Of a DNA stretch of 64,000 bases, positions 8,133 through 17,169 are shown one piece after another. The stretch lies in assembly GCF_001989615.1 (NCBI RefSeq), contig NZ_CP019067.1, positions 310,001-374,000 of the forward strand, given 5' to 3'. Each line of letters begins with the position of its first letter. Positions within the stretch are counted from its first letter, which is position 1. The notes below the pieces were generated by a model, which ran no database searches, was not told where the DNA came from, and worked only from the letters and a program-made list of their open reading frames with translations. This DNA is from Halorientalis sp. IM1011. GTDB taxonomy: Archaea; Halobacteriota; Halobacteria; Halobacteriales; Haloarculaceae. Position numbers and translations under genes: made by a program.

Positions 8133-9272
8133 TCAGGCGTAGGGTTCCGGCCGCTCGCCGAGCGTGAGCTGGACGGTGGTCCGGCTCCCGTCGCGGATGA
8201 CTTCTACGGGGATGGTGTCGCCCGGACTGGTCACCAGCGCGAGATAGGTCGAGAGTTCCTCCTGACTCCGGATCGGCTGGTCACCCATCCGGACCACCAC
8301 GTCACCGCCGGTCGGTACCCGGACCCCGTTGATGGTCGCGGTTCCACTCGACCCCTGGAGGACGTCCTCTGCGGGACCGTTCGGACGGACGCTGTCGATG
8401 TAGACCCCGTCGGCGTCCGAGAGTCCCTCGGCCTCGGCGAGCAGCGGCGTGACGCTGGTGAGGGTGACCCCCATGAACGAGTGCTCGTAGTCGCCGGTCT
8501 CGATCAGCGACGGGACGACCCGTTCCATCAGCGCGGCCGAGATGGCGAAGCCGATGTTGTCGCCGCCGCCGGAGTTGATGACGCCCGCGACCTCGCCGTC
8601 GAGGGTCACGAGCGGCCCGCCGCTGTTGCCGGGGTTGACCGGCGCGTCCGTCTGGATCGCATCCGGGATCCGGAAGTTGTTGCGCGCGGGCAGGGACCGG
8701 TCGACGCCGCTGACCGCGCCGGTCGTCATCGAACCGGTGTAGCCGAGCGGGTTTCCGATCGCGATAACTGGCTGGCCGATGGCGATTTCGCCTCCGATGA
8801 GCGAGAGCGGCGTCGCCGAATCGGGGACGTCCGGGACGTCGAGGACGGCGAGGTCGCTGTAGGCGTCCGTGCCGACGACCTCGGCGGTTCGCCACTGGCC
8901 GTCGGTGAACTGGACCCGGATGTCGTCGAAGACGGTGCCCGGTTCGAGGACGGCTCCCTGTGTGTCCGTCACGACGTGCTCGTTGGTGACGATATAGCGG
9001 CCGTCGCCGTAGACGAACCCGGATCCTTCGCCCACGCGGCCGCGCGAGTTCGCGTAGACCCGGATCAGAACGACGGAGTCGATGGTCTCTCTGTACACGT
9101 CGGTGTAGACTGACCGTGACTCGGGCGTCGAGTTCAGCAACTCCGTCCCGTCCGGATTCGAGACGTTTCCCGACGACGTGTCCGATCTCGGCGTGTTACA
9201 GCCAGCGACACCGGCGGCGACGCCGGTCGCAGCCGCCAGCAACCGCCGCCGCGTCAACTGCTCGCTACCCAT
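8133..9272 (-). CDS. HtrA/DegP-like serine protease, Tat-exported lipoprotein
   Basis: 379 residues. The N-terminus LTRRRLLAAA is a twin-arginine signal ending in a lipobox GVAGC (Cys25), so the protein is probably exported folded and anchored outside the membrane. The trypsin-like domain carries His99 (TNEHVV), Asp140 (SDLAVL) and Ser217 (GNSGGP). A PDZ domain fills about 270-375 (NGVRVPTGGDVVVRMG). The likely role is extracellular protein quality control. A TATA-like box 27 bases upstream of the ATG supports the start. Confidence 0.93.
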   Translation of the reverse strand: MGSEQLTRRRLLAAATGVAAGVAGCNTPRSDTSSGNVSNPDGTELLNSTPESRSVYTDVYRETIDSVVLIRVYANSRGRVGEGSGFVYGDGRYIVTNEHVVTDTQGAVLEPGTVFDDIRVQFTDGQWRTAEVVGTDAYSDLAVLDVPDVPDSATPLSLIGGEIAIGQPVIAIGNPLGYTGSMTTGAVSGVDRSLPARNNFRIPDAIQTDAPVNPGNSGGPLVTLDGEVAGVINSGGGDNIGFAISAALMERVVPSLIETGDYEHSFMGVTLTSVTPLLAEAEGLSDADGVYIDSVRPNGPAEDVLQGSSGTATINGVRVPTGGDVVVRMGDQPIRSQEELSTYLALVTSPGDTIPVEVIRDGSRTTVQLTLGERPEPYA

Positions 9273-9293
9273 ACGGGGTCGTTAGGAGCGGGG

Positions 9294-9303
9294 TGGATAA
9301 AGA
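9294..9303 (-). promoter_or_regulatory. TATA box of the htrA-like gene
   Basis: On the minus strand the element reads TCTTTATCC, centred about 27 bases before the ATG at 9272. This indicates a leaderless transcript. Confidence 0.5.
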
Positions 9304-9368
9304 CCGGCGGTCCACTCGGCGACCGCTACCGTCGCGACTCCGTGGTGTCGTACGAGTGAGGGAGGAAG

Positions 9369-9439
9369 TGGGGTGGGGGTGGGGACGAAGGGGCGAAAGT
9401 AGGGTGGGTGTGGGGTGGGTGGGGTGGGTAGGTGGTGGG
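9369..9439 (+). repeat. G-rich tract with G-quadruplex potential
   Basis: The plus strand carries runs of three to five G separated by one to five bases. The first 27 bases hold four runs of at least four G with very short loops, and several GGGTGGG units follow. This satisfies a classical four-run quadruplex pattern. Such a dense one-sided G tract is unlike the rest of the window. Confidence 0.65.
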
Positions 9440-9752
9440 TTCAGTACGCCACCACTGTGCCAGCAACTGTTACTCTGGAGTCGGGAGTGATAAACGTACC
9501 TGAGCAATTATCTCTATTGAGAACAGGACGGGTCGTGTGGGGGGTCGGTACCGATCGCAGTCCGATAGCGGGCCGGTGTGACTGGAAATATCGGCCCGTA
9601 TTCGGCGAAAATTACCGCCACACCGAAACGAGCCCGCCTCGGACCGTGTATTCCCCCCAATCTATTTCTTGACTTGCGGTCATACGAGGAACAAGGATGG
9701 TTCGCGAATACGTGGTGTTGTTGGGTGCCTGCCAGTACGGCGTGATCGAGCG

Positions 9753-10385
9753 ATGAGTCAGGAATCACCGGTCGTCCTCGTCGTGGACGACAACAGGGCT
9801 ATCGCGAACACCTATACCGCGTTTCTCTCGGACGAGTACGACGTCCGGACCGCGTACAACGGCAAAGAGGCGCTCGACGAACTCGGCGAGAGCGTCGACG
9901 TCGTGCTGCTGGACCGGCGCATGCCCGAAGTGTCCGGCGACGCCGTCCTCGAAGAGATCGAGTCCCGCCAGCTCGACTGCCGGGTGGTCATGCTGACCGC
10001 CGTCGATCCGGACTTCGACATCATCGACATGGGCTTCGACGAGTACCTCGTCAAACCCATCGAGCGCGAGGAACTGAACGAAGTCGTCGCGGAGATGCTC
10101 GAACGCGCGACCTACGACGACGACTTCCGCCGGTTCCTCGCACTGGTCTCGAAGAAGGCGACACTGGAAACGGAGAAATCCAGTGCGGAACTGGAGGCCA
10201 GCGAGGAGTACACCCAGATCAAACAGCGCCTCGCCGACCGCCGCGAGCAGGTCGGCGTCGACATGTCCGACCTCGAAGAGAGCTTCTCGGACGTGTCCGG
10301 CACCATCAAAGTGACCGAGATGAACGCCTCGAACGACCGGGACGTACCCGACATCCCCGGTATCGACGAGGACGAGGCCGAGTAA
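9753..10385 (+). CDS. response regulator with HalX domain
   Basis: 210 residues from ATG at 9753 (MSQESPVVLVVDD). The receiver domain spans about 6-118 with acidic residues Asp12/Asp13, phospho-acceptor Asp54 (LLDRRMP), the LTA threonine near 82 and Lys101 (LVKPI). It is followed by a helical HalX domain (about 122-190), a haloarchaeal output module of unknown mechanism, and an acidic tail. The frame is open upstream, but the canonical receiver beginning fixes this start. No histidine kinase is adjacent. Confidence 0.9.
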   Translation: MSQESPVVLVVDDNRAIANTYTAFLSDEYDVRTAYNGKEALDELGESVDVVLLDRRMPEVSGDAVLEEIESRQLDCRVVMLTAVDPDFDIIDMGFDEYLVKPIEREELNEVVAEMLERATYDDDFRRFLALVSKKATLETEKSSAELEASEEYTQIKQRLADRREQVGVDMSDLEESFSDVSGTIKVTEMNASNDRDVPDIPGIDEDEAE

Positions 10386-10412
10386 CCGCTCTCGGTAGCC
10401 CAGGGTCGTAGT

Positions 10413-11798
10413 TCAGTCGGTCATCGCCGGGATCTCGTCGCCCGAGGACCCGTCGTCGCGGTCCCCACGGGGGAAGTTGTCGATCGTATCCTCGCGGAAC
10501 GCATCCTCGTCGAACTCGTAGTCGTCGTCGAGGAAGTCCAGTAGCGTGTGCGTGTCCCGCATCGCGTTCTTGAGGCAGGTCGAGGCACCCGGTGAGGGCG
10601 TGATGTTGAAGATGACGTCGTCGCCGACGATCTTGGCCTCACCCATGTCGAGGGACTTCTCGCTCGTGTCGACGATCTGGGGCCGGACGCCGCCGTACCC
10701 CTCCGCGCGCTCGATGTCGTCGAGTTCGGCGTTCGGGACGACCTTCTGAACCTGTGGGAGGAACTGCCGACGACCGATCTCGGGCAGGTCGTACACGAGG
10801 TTCCGGAGGACGTACGGCAGCAGGATCCGATCCGAGAGGATGTTGGCGTAGCTGAGGAACGCGGACGCGTTCAGGCCGAACACGTCGAGGAAGTCGCCGA
10901 CCGTCGAGAGGCGGCCCCGCTCAAGCGTCGGGACGAGTTTCGCGGTCGGGCCGAATCGCGTGACGCTCGAATCGTGCACGTCGGCGTCCCCGTGGACCGC
11001 CGCGAACGGGAGCTTCTTCATCTGGAGGGTGTACACCTTCCCGTTCAGGAAGTCATCGGCGAGGAAAAAGGAGCCCGCGACGGGGAGCAGGACCTTGTCC
11101 TCGCCGTAGCCGAGTTCCTTCGCCATCTGGAGGCTGTGTGAGCCGGCGGCGACGACGGTCGCGTCGGCGTCGAAGCGGCCGTCGTCCGTTTCGATCGTGT
11201 AGCCGTCCGTCGTCGGGGTGATGTCCGTGACTTCCGTCCCGGTGTGGACGTCGACGCCCGATTCCTCTTTGGCTTCCTCGACGAAGGACTGGGCCGTCAT
11301 CCCGTAGTCGACGACGTACCCGTCGGGCGTCTGGAGCGCGAGCATCTCGGTGTCGGGGTCCCGGCCCGCGACGACGTTGGGTTCGATCTCCGCGATCTCG
11401 TCGCGGCCGATCGGCTGGAGTTTCGGATAGAGGTCGCCGAAGCCCTCGTCGTAGTACCGGTCTCGCAGGGAGTCGACCTCCTCGTCGCCGACGCCGAGCA
11501 CCATCTTGCTCCGTTTGGAATGCATCTCGCGGTCGGCGTCGTAGTTCTCCAGGTAGCCCGCGAGCAGTTCAGCGCCTTCCTTGACCTCTTCGGCCTTTTC
11601 GAGGGTGTAGTTGGTCTCGATGTCGCCGAAGTGGAGGGTCTGGGAGTTGTTGGACCGGTGGGAGTTGATCGCAGCGATCTCCGACTCCTTCTCGATCAGC
11701 GCGATCGAGTCGATGTCGGTGAACTTCGCCGTCGTGTACAGGAGCGATGCACCACTGATTCCGCCGCCGACGATAACCAGATCGTAGTTGCCAGACAT
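10413..11798 (-). CDS. mqo: malate:quinone oxidoreductase-like FAD-dependent oxidoreductase
   Basis: 461 residues from ATG at 11798. The FAD-binding Rossmann motif is VIVGGGISGAS near residues 8-18. The HRSNNSQTLH segment, the RFGPTAKLVP segment, and the C-terminal GYGGVRPQI and TPSPGAST motifs fit the malate:quinone oxidoreductase (Mqo) family, a membrane-associated TCA-cycle enzyme passing electrons to the quinone pool. A related 2-hydroxyacid oxidase activity cannot be excluded. An alternative upstream ATG nine codons earlier is less likely because it adds a basic stretch absent from the family. Confidence 0.8.
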   Translation of the reverse strand: MSGNYDLVIVGGGISGASLLYTTAKFTDIDSIALIEKESEIAAINSHRSNNSQTLHFGDIETNYTLEKAEEVKEGAELLAGYLENYDADREMHSKRSKMVLGVGDEEVDSLRDRYYDEGFGDLYPKLQPIGRDEIAEIEPNVVAGRDPDTEMLALQTPDGYVVDYGMTAQSFVEEAKEESGVDVHTGTEVTDITPTTDGYTIETDDGRFDADATVVAAGSHSLQMAKELGYGEDKVLLPVAGSFFLADDFLNGKVYTLQMKKLPFAAVHGDADVHDSSVTRFGPTAKLVPTLERGRLSTVGDFLDVFGLNASAFLSYANILSDRILLPYVLRNLVYDLPEIGRRQFLPQVQKVVPNAELDDIERAEGYGGVRPQIVDTSEKSLDMGEAKIVGDDVIFNITPSPGASTCLKNAMRDTHTLLDFLDDDYEFDEDAFREDTIDNFPRGDRDDGSSGDEIPAMTD

Positions 11799-11950
11799 GT
11801 ATGGCCGTCGTACCCACGTCGACACTCACCACGGATAACTGGCTCCTTTTCGATCAGGTATCGACGACCACCGAAATAGAATTTCGACGGCAGGAGACGC
11901 CTCAGCCGAACTCGATAGCCGTCGCTCACCAGGTAGCTTCGAGAGGAATA

Positions 11951-12058
11951 TGCGTGGATGCAGTCCCAAGGGGAGTGCACCCGCACTCGTTCCGGCGGCA
12001 TCGCCGCCGAAGTTTGCGGGCAGAGCCCGCAGATGAGTGCGTGGGACCGGATTTGAAC
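11951..12058 (+). repeat. 108-bp perfect direct repeat, copy 1
   Basis: Identical base for base to 12232-12339, with an offset of 281 bp. It contains about 87 bp of the 3' flank of tRNA-Leu plus the last 21 bases of the tRNA (including the discriminator). Weaker similarity continues to the left to about 11922. Two perfect hairpins lie inside (GCGGGC-AGA-GCCCGC at 12016-12030, and CGGCGG with CCGCCG at about 11993-12009). Confidence 0.9.
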
Positions 12059-12175
12059 TTCCGTCACGTCGCTTCGCTCGTGACGGCGTTCGCGGTCGAG
12101 GCCTCACTACGTTCGGCTCGCACCGCTCACCGGCGGACCCCTCCGGGACAGCGCCCGCAACGCTGCGCCGTTGGC
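12038..12175 (-). pseudogene. broken tRNA-Leu copy with a 72-bp insertion
   Basis: Minus-strand relic of the tRNA-Leu at 12319-12403. The 3' end (acceptor strand, T loop) is identical to the intact gene. A 72-bp insertion (12059-12130) then interrupts the 5' side of the T stem. After it, 12131-12175 resembles the variable, anticodon and part of the D region with a few changes; the anticodon loop now reads TTGCGGG instead of TTGAGGG. Homology stops at 12175, so the first 19 bases of the tRNA are missing. The insertion holds a hairpin, CCGTCACG at 12061-12068 with CGTGACGG at 12079-12086. It cannot form a functional tRNA. Confidence 0.8.
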
Positions 12176-12231
12176 ATTCTTGACAACAGAGAAACCCAGC
12201 TATCGCTCACCTATTTGCTCCGAAAGGAATT

Positions 12232-12318
12232 TGCGTGGATGCAGTCCCAAGGGGAGTGCACCCGCACTCGTTCCGGCGGCATCGCCGCCGAAGTTTGCGG
12301 GCAGAGCCCGCAGATGAG

Positions 12319-12339
<21 letters not shown>
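12232..12339 (+). repeat. 108-bp perfect direct repeat, copy 2 (at the intact tRNA-Leu)
   Basis: Second copy of the repeat at 11951-12058. It overlaps the 3' end of the functional tRNA-Leu and its downstream flank. On the tRNA strand the two hairpins directly follow the tRNA and may serve as its terminator or 3'-processing signal. Confidence 0.9.
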
Positions 12340-12403
<64 letters not shown>

Positions 12404-12441
12404 ACCGTGTGTCTGTCTGCACTCAATCGGTATCCGTGGCC

Positions 12442-12449
12442 GGATAAAA
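12442..12449 (-). promoter_or_regulatory. TATA box of tRNA-Leu
   Basis: The minus strand reads TTTTATCC about 40 bases before the 5' end of the tRNA, leaving a 5' leader of roughly 12-15 nt for RNase P to remove. Confidence 0.5.
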
Positions 12450-12566
12450 GGGCTTTCGTTTGCCGACGGCGAGTCCGGTCGACCAGTCACCGATCCGAGG
12501 AGTAGTCGCGAGTAGGTCAGTGTCGGAAACGGACCTTTCAAATACGGGGCAGCTATTACCGCCCGT

Positions 12567-13067
12567 ATGGCCAAATACTCGACCGGCGGCGCGGGCGGAA
12601 ACGCCGGCGGGAACTGCGAACTCTGCGGCGCGGAGGACGCGGACCTCCGCACGGCGAACGTCGCCGGGGCCCGACTCGAAGTCTGTGCCGACTGTGCACA
12701 GCACGGCGACGACACGAGCGACAGTTCCGACGACGACAGCAGAAGCGACAGCGACCGCAAGCGCCGCGCGGCCCAGAACACCGCCCGCATCGACGACGCA
12801 CGCACGGGGGACTCCACCCACTGGGAGGAAGGCGGCACCGACTACGAGGACGACCAGCTACCCTACCTCGTCACCGACTACGGCAAGCGCCTCACCAGCG
12901 CTCGCCAGGACGCCGGCCTCCAGCTCGAAGAACTCGCCGAGGAACTCGACATCGACGAATCCGACCTGCTCGCCGTCGAACAGGGCCGCGCCACCCAGGC
13001 CGGCGTCGGCGGCTCCGTCATCTCCAAACTCGAAGATCGACTCGACGTCGACCTCGCCGAATCCTGA
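12567..13067 (+). CDS. archaeal multiprotein bridging factor 1 (aMBF1)
   Basis: 166 residues. An N-terminal zinc ribbon has CELC (Cys17, Cys20) and CADC (Cys40, Cys43). A long acidic/serine-rich linker follows, then a C-terminal Xre-type helix-turn-helix (about 104-165: YGKRLTSARQDAGLQLEELAE). This is the layout of archaeal MBF1, which in other archaea is associated with the small ribosomal subunit and may also act in transcription. A TTTCAAAT element 25-30 bases upstream fits a leaderless start. Confidence 0.9.
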   Translation: MAKYSTGGAGGNAGGNCELCGAEDADLRTANVAGARLEVCADCAQHGDDTSDSSDDDSRSDSDRKRRAAQNTARIDDARTGDSTHWEEGGTDYEDDQLPYLVTDYGKRLTSARQDAGLQLEELAEELDIDESDLLAVEQGRATQAGVGGSVISKLEDRLDVDLAES

Positions 13068-13127
13068 TCGGCCGCCTGCGATCCGGCGGTCCCGTTCGTT
13101 TTTGTCCCACGCCTCCCAGATAGCGGT

Positions 13128-14252
13128 ATGCACCTCTCGCCCGAACAGGAAGCGATCCGGGACACCGTCCGGGAGTTCGCCGAGGAAGAGATCCGCCCCG
13201 TCGCGCGCGAAGCCGACGAAACCGGCGAGTTCCCCGAAGACGTGTGGGACGGCCTGGCCGACCTCGATCTGACTGGCCTGACCGTCCCCGAAGAGTACGG
13301 CGGCTACGACGCCGACCGGGTGACCTACGCCGTCGTCAACGAGGCCGTCGCGTACGGCACGCTGGCGGTCGCGACCGCCCTGTCGGTCCACTGCCTCGCC
13401 ACCTCCTGTATCCGTCAGTTCGGCAGCGAATCCCTCCGCGAGGAGTACCTTCCCGAGATGGTCGACGGTCGACCCGTCGGCGCGTTCGCGCTCTCGGAAC
13501 CCGGCGCTGGTTCGAACCCGGCGGAGATGACGACCGAGGCCCGCCGCGACGGCGACGAGTACGTCATCGACGGCACCAAGCAGTGGATCACCAACGGCGA
13601 GCGCTCGGGCGTTGTCGTCCTGTTCGCCAAGACCGACCGTGACGATCCTGGAAGTGTGACGCAGTTTCTCGTCCCCAAGGACACCGACGGCCTCTCCGTC
13701 GGAAAGAAAGAGGACAAGCTGGGCCTGCGCGCGAGCGACACGACGACGCTTGAGTTCGACGGCGCGCGGATCCCCGCCGAGTACCGCCTGACCGAGGAGG
13801 GACGGGGGCTCTCGGCCGCGCTGTCGATCCTGACCGGCGGACGCATCGGCATCGCCGCCCAGTCGGTCGGGCTGGCGCAGGCGGCGCTGGACGCGGCGGT
13901 CGACTACGCGGGCGAGCGCGAGCAGTTCGACCAGCCCATCGGCGACTTCCAGGCGATCCGGCACAAACTCGCGGAGATGCAGACGACTGTGCAGGCGGGT
14001 CGCCTGCTGACACTCGACGCCGCGCGGCGCGCCGACGCGGGTGACGAAGTACGCTCGGCCGCGGCCATGGCCAAGTACTTCGCCAGCGAGGGGGCCGTCG
14101 ACGTGACCGGCGAGGCCGTCCAGATCCACGGTGGCTACGGCTACACAAAAGACTTCGACGTGGAGCGGTTCTACCGCGACGCGAAGGTGACGACCATCTA
14201 CGAGGGGACGACCGAGATTCAGAAGGACGTGATCGCCCGCGAACTGCTCTAG
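13128..14252 (+). CDS. acyl-CoA dehydrogenase
   Basis: 374 residues, full length for the family. It oxidises acyl-CoA to trans-2-enoyl-CoA with FAD. Visible marks are the ALSEPGAGSNPAEM motif (about 122-135), the KQWITNG stretch (about 149), AAQSVGLAQAALD, the QIHGGYGYTKDF motif near 327, and IYEGTTEIQKDVIA at the C-terminus, where Glu359 is in the position of the catalytic base of medium-chain enzymes. The substrate chain length is unknown. It converges on a small membrane gene, sharing a CTAG stop at 14249-14252. Confidence 0.93.
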   Translation: MHLSPEQEAIRDTVREFAEEEIRPVAREADETGEFPEDVWDGLADLDLTGLTVPEEYGGYDADRVTYAVVNEAVAYGTLAVATALSVHCLATSCIRQFGSESLREEYLPEMVDGRPVGAFALSEPGAGSNPAEMTTEARRDGDEYVIDGTKQWITNGERSGVVVLFAKTDRDDPGSVTQFLVPKDTDGLSVGKKEDKLGLRASDTTTLEFDGARIPAEYRLTEEGRGLSAALSILTGGRIGIAAQSVGLAQAALDAAVDYAGEREQFDQPIGDFQAIRHKLAEMQTTVQAGRLLTLDAARRADAGDEVRSAAAMAKYFASEGAVDVTGEAVQIHGGYGYTKDFDVERFYRDAKVTTIYEGTTEIQKDVIARELL

Positions 14253-14560
14253 TCGCGGGCGCGTTTGCGAGCGTCCAGATATCCCAGTAGACCGACGACG
14301 TTGACTATCGGCATGGCCGAGACGTGAACCCAGATCTCGTCTACGTCCTCGCGGCCACGCGTGTCGAGGTACACAACGAGCGGGATCAGGAGTTCGACGG
14401 CGAAGAAGACGAGCGCCGCGAGCCGAAGCGACCGGTCGTACGGCGAGGCCGGCGTCTCGATCCCGACGAACGTGCCGGCGACGATCCCGAACAGCACGAG
14501 GAGCGCCCCGAGCTCCCACACCAGAAAGATCCGGAGGACCTGCGCGTCGGACTCGTTCAT
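14249..14560 (-). CDS. small membrane protein, unknown function
   Basis: 103 residues from ATG at 14560 (MNESDAQVLRIFLVWELG). About three hydrophobic segments (8-30, 43-64 and 79-95) mark a membrane protein with a short basic tail. No family is recognised. The open frame continues upstream, but those residues are basic/proline-rich and unlike a real N-terminus. Its stop shares the CTAG with the acyl-CoA dehydrogenase stop. Confidence 0.55.
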   Translation of the reverse strand: MNESDAQVLRIFLVWELGALLVLFGIVAGTFVGIETPASPYDRSLRLAALVFFAVELLIPLVVYLDTRGREDVDEIWVHVSAMPIVNVVGLLGYLDARKRARD

Positions 14561-14681
14561 TCCGTTCGGTCCGTGGGTTCGCCGGGCCGGCCCGAAAGCG
14601 TTCGGGTCTGACAGTTTGCCGGGTCGGTAGTCCGGACGGGGCACCGAAGGGGCTATTTTCGGCCGACTCATACCGCCGGCC

Positions 14682-15218
14682 GTGATACAGGAGTACGACG
14701 CGCTGGTCTACGACCTCGACGGAACGCTGGTCCACCTCGACGTGGACTGGGAGGAAGTCCGCCGCGAGGTCGCCGCGGTCCTGCGCCCCCGCGGGGTCGA
14801 CGTGGACGGCGCGGACCTGTGGTCGATGCTCGAACTGTCCGAGGAGGCGGGCTACCGGCGGCTGGTCGAGGAGACCATCGCCGAGTTCGAGCGCGAGGGC
14901 GCGCGCACGTCGCGCCGACTCCCACTCTCGAAGACTGTCCCGGCCGAGCGGCCGGTCGGCGTCTGCTCGCTGAACTCGGAGTCGGCCTGTCGGATCGCAC
15001 TGGAGACCTACGGACTCGACGGGAGCGTCGACGTGATCGTGGGCCGAGACTCCGTGGCGACCGAGAAGCCCGATCCGGAACCCCTTCTGACGACCGTGGA
15101 GGGACTGGGTGCCTCCCCCGAGTCGACGCTGTTCGTCGGTGACTCGGAGCGCGACGAGGAGACTGCCCGGCGGGCGGGGACGGACTACGTGTACGTCCGG
15201 GAGTTCGCCGTGGAGTAG
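14682..15218 (+). CDS. HAD-superfamily hydrolase
   Basis: 178 residues with a GTG start at 14682. HAD motif I is DLDGT (Asp11, Asp13), motif II lies around VCSLNSES, motif III is EKPDPEP and motif IV is FVGDSERDEE. The small alpha-helical cap suggests a phosphatase of the phosphoglycolate-phosphatase/Gph type acting on small phosphorylated metabolites. The exact substrate is unknown. It abuts the convergent membrane gene with no gap. Confidence 0.8.
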   Translation: MIQEYDALVYDLDGTLVHLDVDWEEVRREVAAVLRPRGVDVDGADLWSMLELSEEAGYRRLVEETIAEFEREGARTSRRLPLSKTVPAERPVGVCSLNSESACRIALETYGLDGSVDVIVGRDSVATEKPDPEPLLTTVEGLGASPESTLFVGDSERDEETARRAGTDYVYVREFAVE

Positions 15219-15464
15219 TCAGGTCTGCTCGCGCCGGGCGTAGAGGAAGACGGCGATAGCCGTGCAGAACCAGACGACCGCACCGACCCTGACGGCGAAG
15301 TTCGCGCGGGCCGCCCACGTCTGGAGTTCGACGACGACCGCGAGCATCGCGACCAGCGGCGCGCCGACGACGATGGTCGTGACGAAAGTGACCTGCATCA
15401 CCCAGCCGTAGTCGACCCCGTCGGGGTCGGTCGTCTCGGCCGGTTCGCGGTCGATCGGTGCCAC
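15219..15464 (-). CDS. small two-helix membrane protein
   Basis: 81 residues with two clear hydrophobic helices (about 22-46 and 57-75) and a short ARREQT tail. It probably belongs to a haloarchaeal family of unknown function. Its stop directly abuts the stop of the HAD gene, so the pair converges without any spacer. Confidence 0.55.
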   Translation of the reverse strand: MAPIDREPAETTDPDGVDYGWVMQVTFVTTIVVGAPLVAMLAVVVELQTWAARANFAVRVGAVVWFCTAIAVFLYARREQT

Positions 15465-15550
15465 ACAAACCGCTGGGACCGGTCCGAATATGCCTCTGTC
15501 GGTCCGGGCGTATCGGACACGTTTAGGTCCCGGCCGACCGACTCCGTGAT

Positions 15551-16357
15551 ATGCGAGCGAAGGACATCCGCGCGAAGGCCGGCGAGGAGCCGATCACGAT
15601 GCTGACCGCCTACGACGCCCCGACGGCCGAACTGGTCGACGAGGTCGGCGTCGACATCGCCCTCGTGGGCGACTCCATCGGGAATCTTCGACTGGGCTAC
15701 GAGTCGACGCTCCCGGTCACCATGGCAGAGATCGAGAGCGCCACGGCCGCCGTCGCGCGCGTCACCGAGGACGCCATGGTGCTGGCCGACATGCCCTTCC
15801 TCTCGTTCGGCGCCGACGAGGACGAGGCCGTCGAGAACTGCGGCCGGATGCTCAAGGAGGCCGACGCCGACGGGGTGAAACTCGAATGCGGCCCCCACAC
15901 CGTCGAGTTGACCCGCCGACTCACCCAGATCGGGGTCCCCGTGCAGGCCCACCTCGGACTGACGCCCCAGCGCGAGAACGAGACCGGCCTGTTCCGGCAG
16001 GGGACCGACGAGGAGGCGGCCCGGCGAATCGTCGACCTGGCCGAGCGCCACGAGGACGCCGGCGCGTTCTCGCTCGTCCTCGAACACGTCCCGGCCAACG
16101 TCGGCGCGGCCGTCACCGAGGCCATCGACATCCCCACCATCGGCATCGGCGCGGGCCCGGACTGTGACGGGCAGGTCCTCACCGTCGACGAAGTGATCGG
16201 CCTGAGCGAGGGCGTGGCCCCCTTCTCGAAGGCCTTCGGCGACGTGCGCGGCGAGATGCGTGAGGCCATCGCGGGATACAAGAACGCCGTCGAATCCGGC
16301 GAGTTCCCGGCCGAGGAGCACAGCCACTACGAGGACGACGTCGACGATCTGTACTGA
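15551..16357 (+). CDS. panB: 3-methyl-2-oxobutanoate hydroxymethyltransferase
   Basis: 268 residues. This ketopantoate-forming enzyme of coenzyme A synthesis uses methylene-tetrahydrofolate in bacteria; in archaea the C1 donor may be another pterin. Metal ligands are Asp41 (LVGDSIGN), Asp80 (VLADMPF) and Glu112 (KLECG). The catalytic Glu178 is in VLEHVP, and TIGIGAGPDCDGQVL follows. The pathway partners (PanE, and archaeal PoK/PPS) are not in the window. Confidence 0.95.
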   Translation: MRAKDIRAKAGEEPITMLTAYDAPTAELVDEVGVDIALVGDSIGNLRLGYESTLPVTMAEIESATAAVARVTEDAMVLADMPFLSFGADEDEAVENCGRMLKEADADGVKLECGPHTVELTRRLTQIGVPVQAHLGLTPQRENETGLFRQGTDEEAARRIVDLAERHEDAGAFSLVLEHVPANVGAAVTEAIDIPTIGIGAGPDCDGQVLTVDEVIGLSEGVAPFSKAFGDVRGEMREAIAGYKNAVESGEFPAEEHSHYEDDVDDLY

Positions 16358-16409
16358 GTCCCACCGCGGACCGGAACAGAGGCCTCACGCGGCGGTCGAC
16401 CTCCGGGGT

Positions 16410-17081
16410 TCATTCGACCCATTCGGTCACGTGCGGGGAACTCGCGATGAGTCCGTCGACGCCGCGTCGTTGGAGCGCCCAGGCACCGGGCCTGGAGTCG
16501 ACGGTCCAGGCGTTGACCCCGAGTCCCGCGTCGTGAGCGGCGCCGACGACGCCGGTCAGCAGGCACTGCCACGCGTTCGGGTGGACGTACCCACAATCGA
16601 GCTCCCGCGCGACCGTGAGGTCGTCGTTCGGTGTCAGTCCGAGGACGTAAGCCAGATCCACGTCCGCACGCCTTTCGGGGTGGACGCCACGGAGTGCCTC
16701 GGGGTCGAACGACGAGACGATGACCTCGTGTGGCGTCGATTCGGCCATCGAGAGGGCCTGCTCGGTGATATCGGACTCTTTGAGTTCCAGATTGACGCCC
16801 ACGTCGGCGGGGATCGAGTCGAGAACGGCGGCGAGAGTCTGGATCCCTTCGCCGCCGTGGGCGTCGAGCGCGGCGAGTTCCGACGCGGTCAATTCGTCCA
16901 CATGGTCGACACCGTCGAGGCCGATGTCCACGAGCGCGTCGTGCGCGACGACGAGTTCGCCCGACGCACACCGGTGGATGTCGAGTTCGATCATGTCCGC
17001 GTGTGGAACCGCCCCTTCCACGGCTGCGACCGTGTTCGCCGAGTACTGCTCGTCGAAGCCGCGATGGGCAACGAGCCGCAT
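16410..17081 (-). CDS. glycerophosphodiester phosphodiesterase
   Basis: 223 residues. It belongs to the GDPD family, releasing glycerol phosphate from glycerophosphodiesters. Active-site residues are visible: His6-Arg7 (AHRGF), Glu32 and Asp34 (IELDIH), and His47-Asp48 (VAHD). Later ELK and VNAW strands complete the TIM barrel. No signal peptide is seen, so it is probably cytoplasmic and may recycle archaeal lipid headgroups. Confidence 0.9.
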   Translation of the reverse strand: MRLVAHRGFDEQYSANTVAAVEGAVPHADMIELDIHRCASGELVVAHDALVDIGLDGVDHVDELTASELAALDAHGGEGIQTLAAVLDSIPADVGVNLELKESDITEQALSMAESTPHEVIVSSFDPEALRGVHPERRADVDLAYVLGLTPNDDLTVARELDCGYVHPNAWQCLLTGVVGAAHDAGLGVNAWTVDSRPGAWALQRRGVDGLIASSPHVTEWVE

Positions 17082-17169
17082 TGACCCAGTATCCCCCGTC
17101 GAGCGGCAAATTTGTTCCGGCCGAGTCGTCGGCCATCAGTCGGTGCGTGTACTCGCAACTGTTGGGTCC

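Larger units (their letters stand above)
9273..9752. other. 480-bp intergenic region between divergent htrA-like and response-regulator genes
   Basis: No convincing gene is seen here. It contains the htrA TATA element at its left end, a strongly G-rich tract at 9369-9439, and an AT-richer stretch from about 9490 to 9680. No clear promoter spacing to the response-regulator ATG at 9753 was found, so that gene may have a longer leader. Confidence 0.6.
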
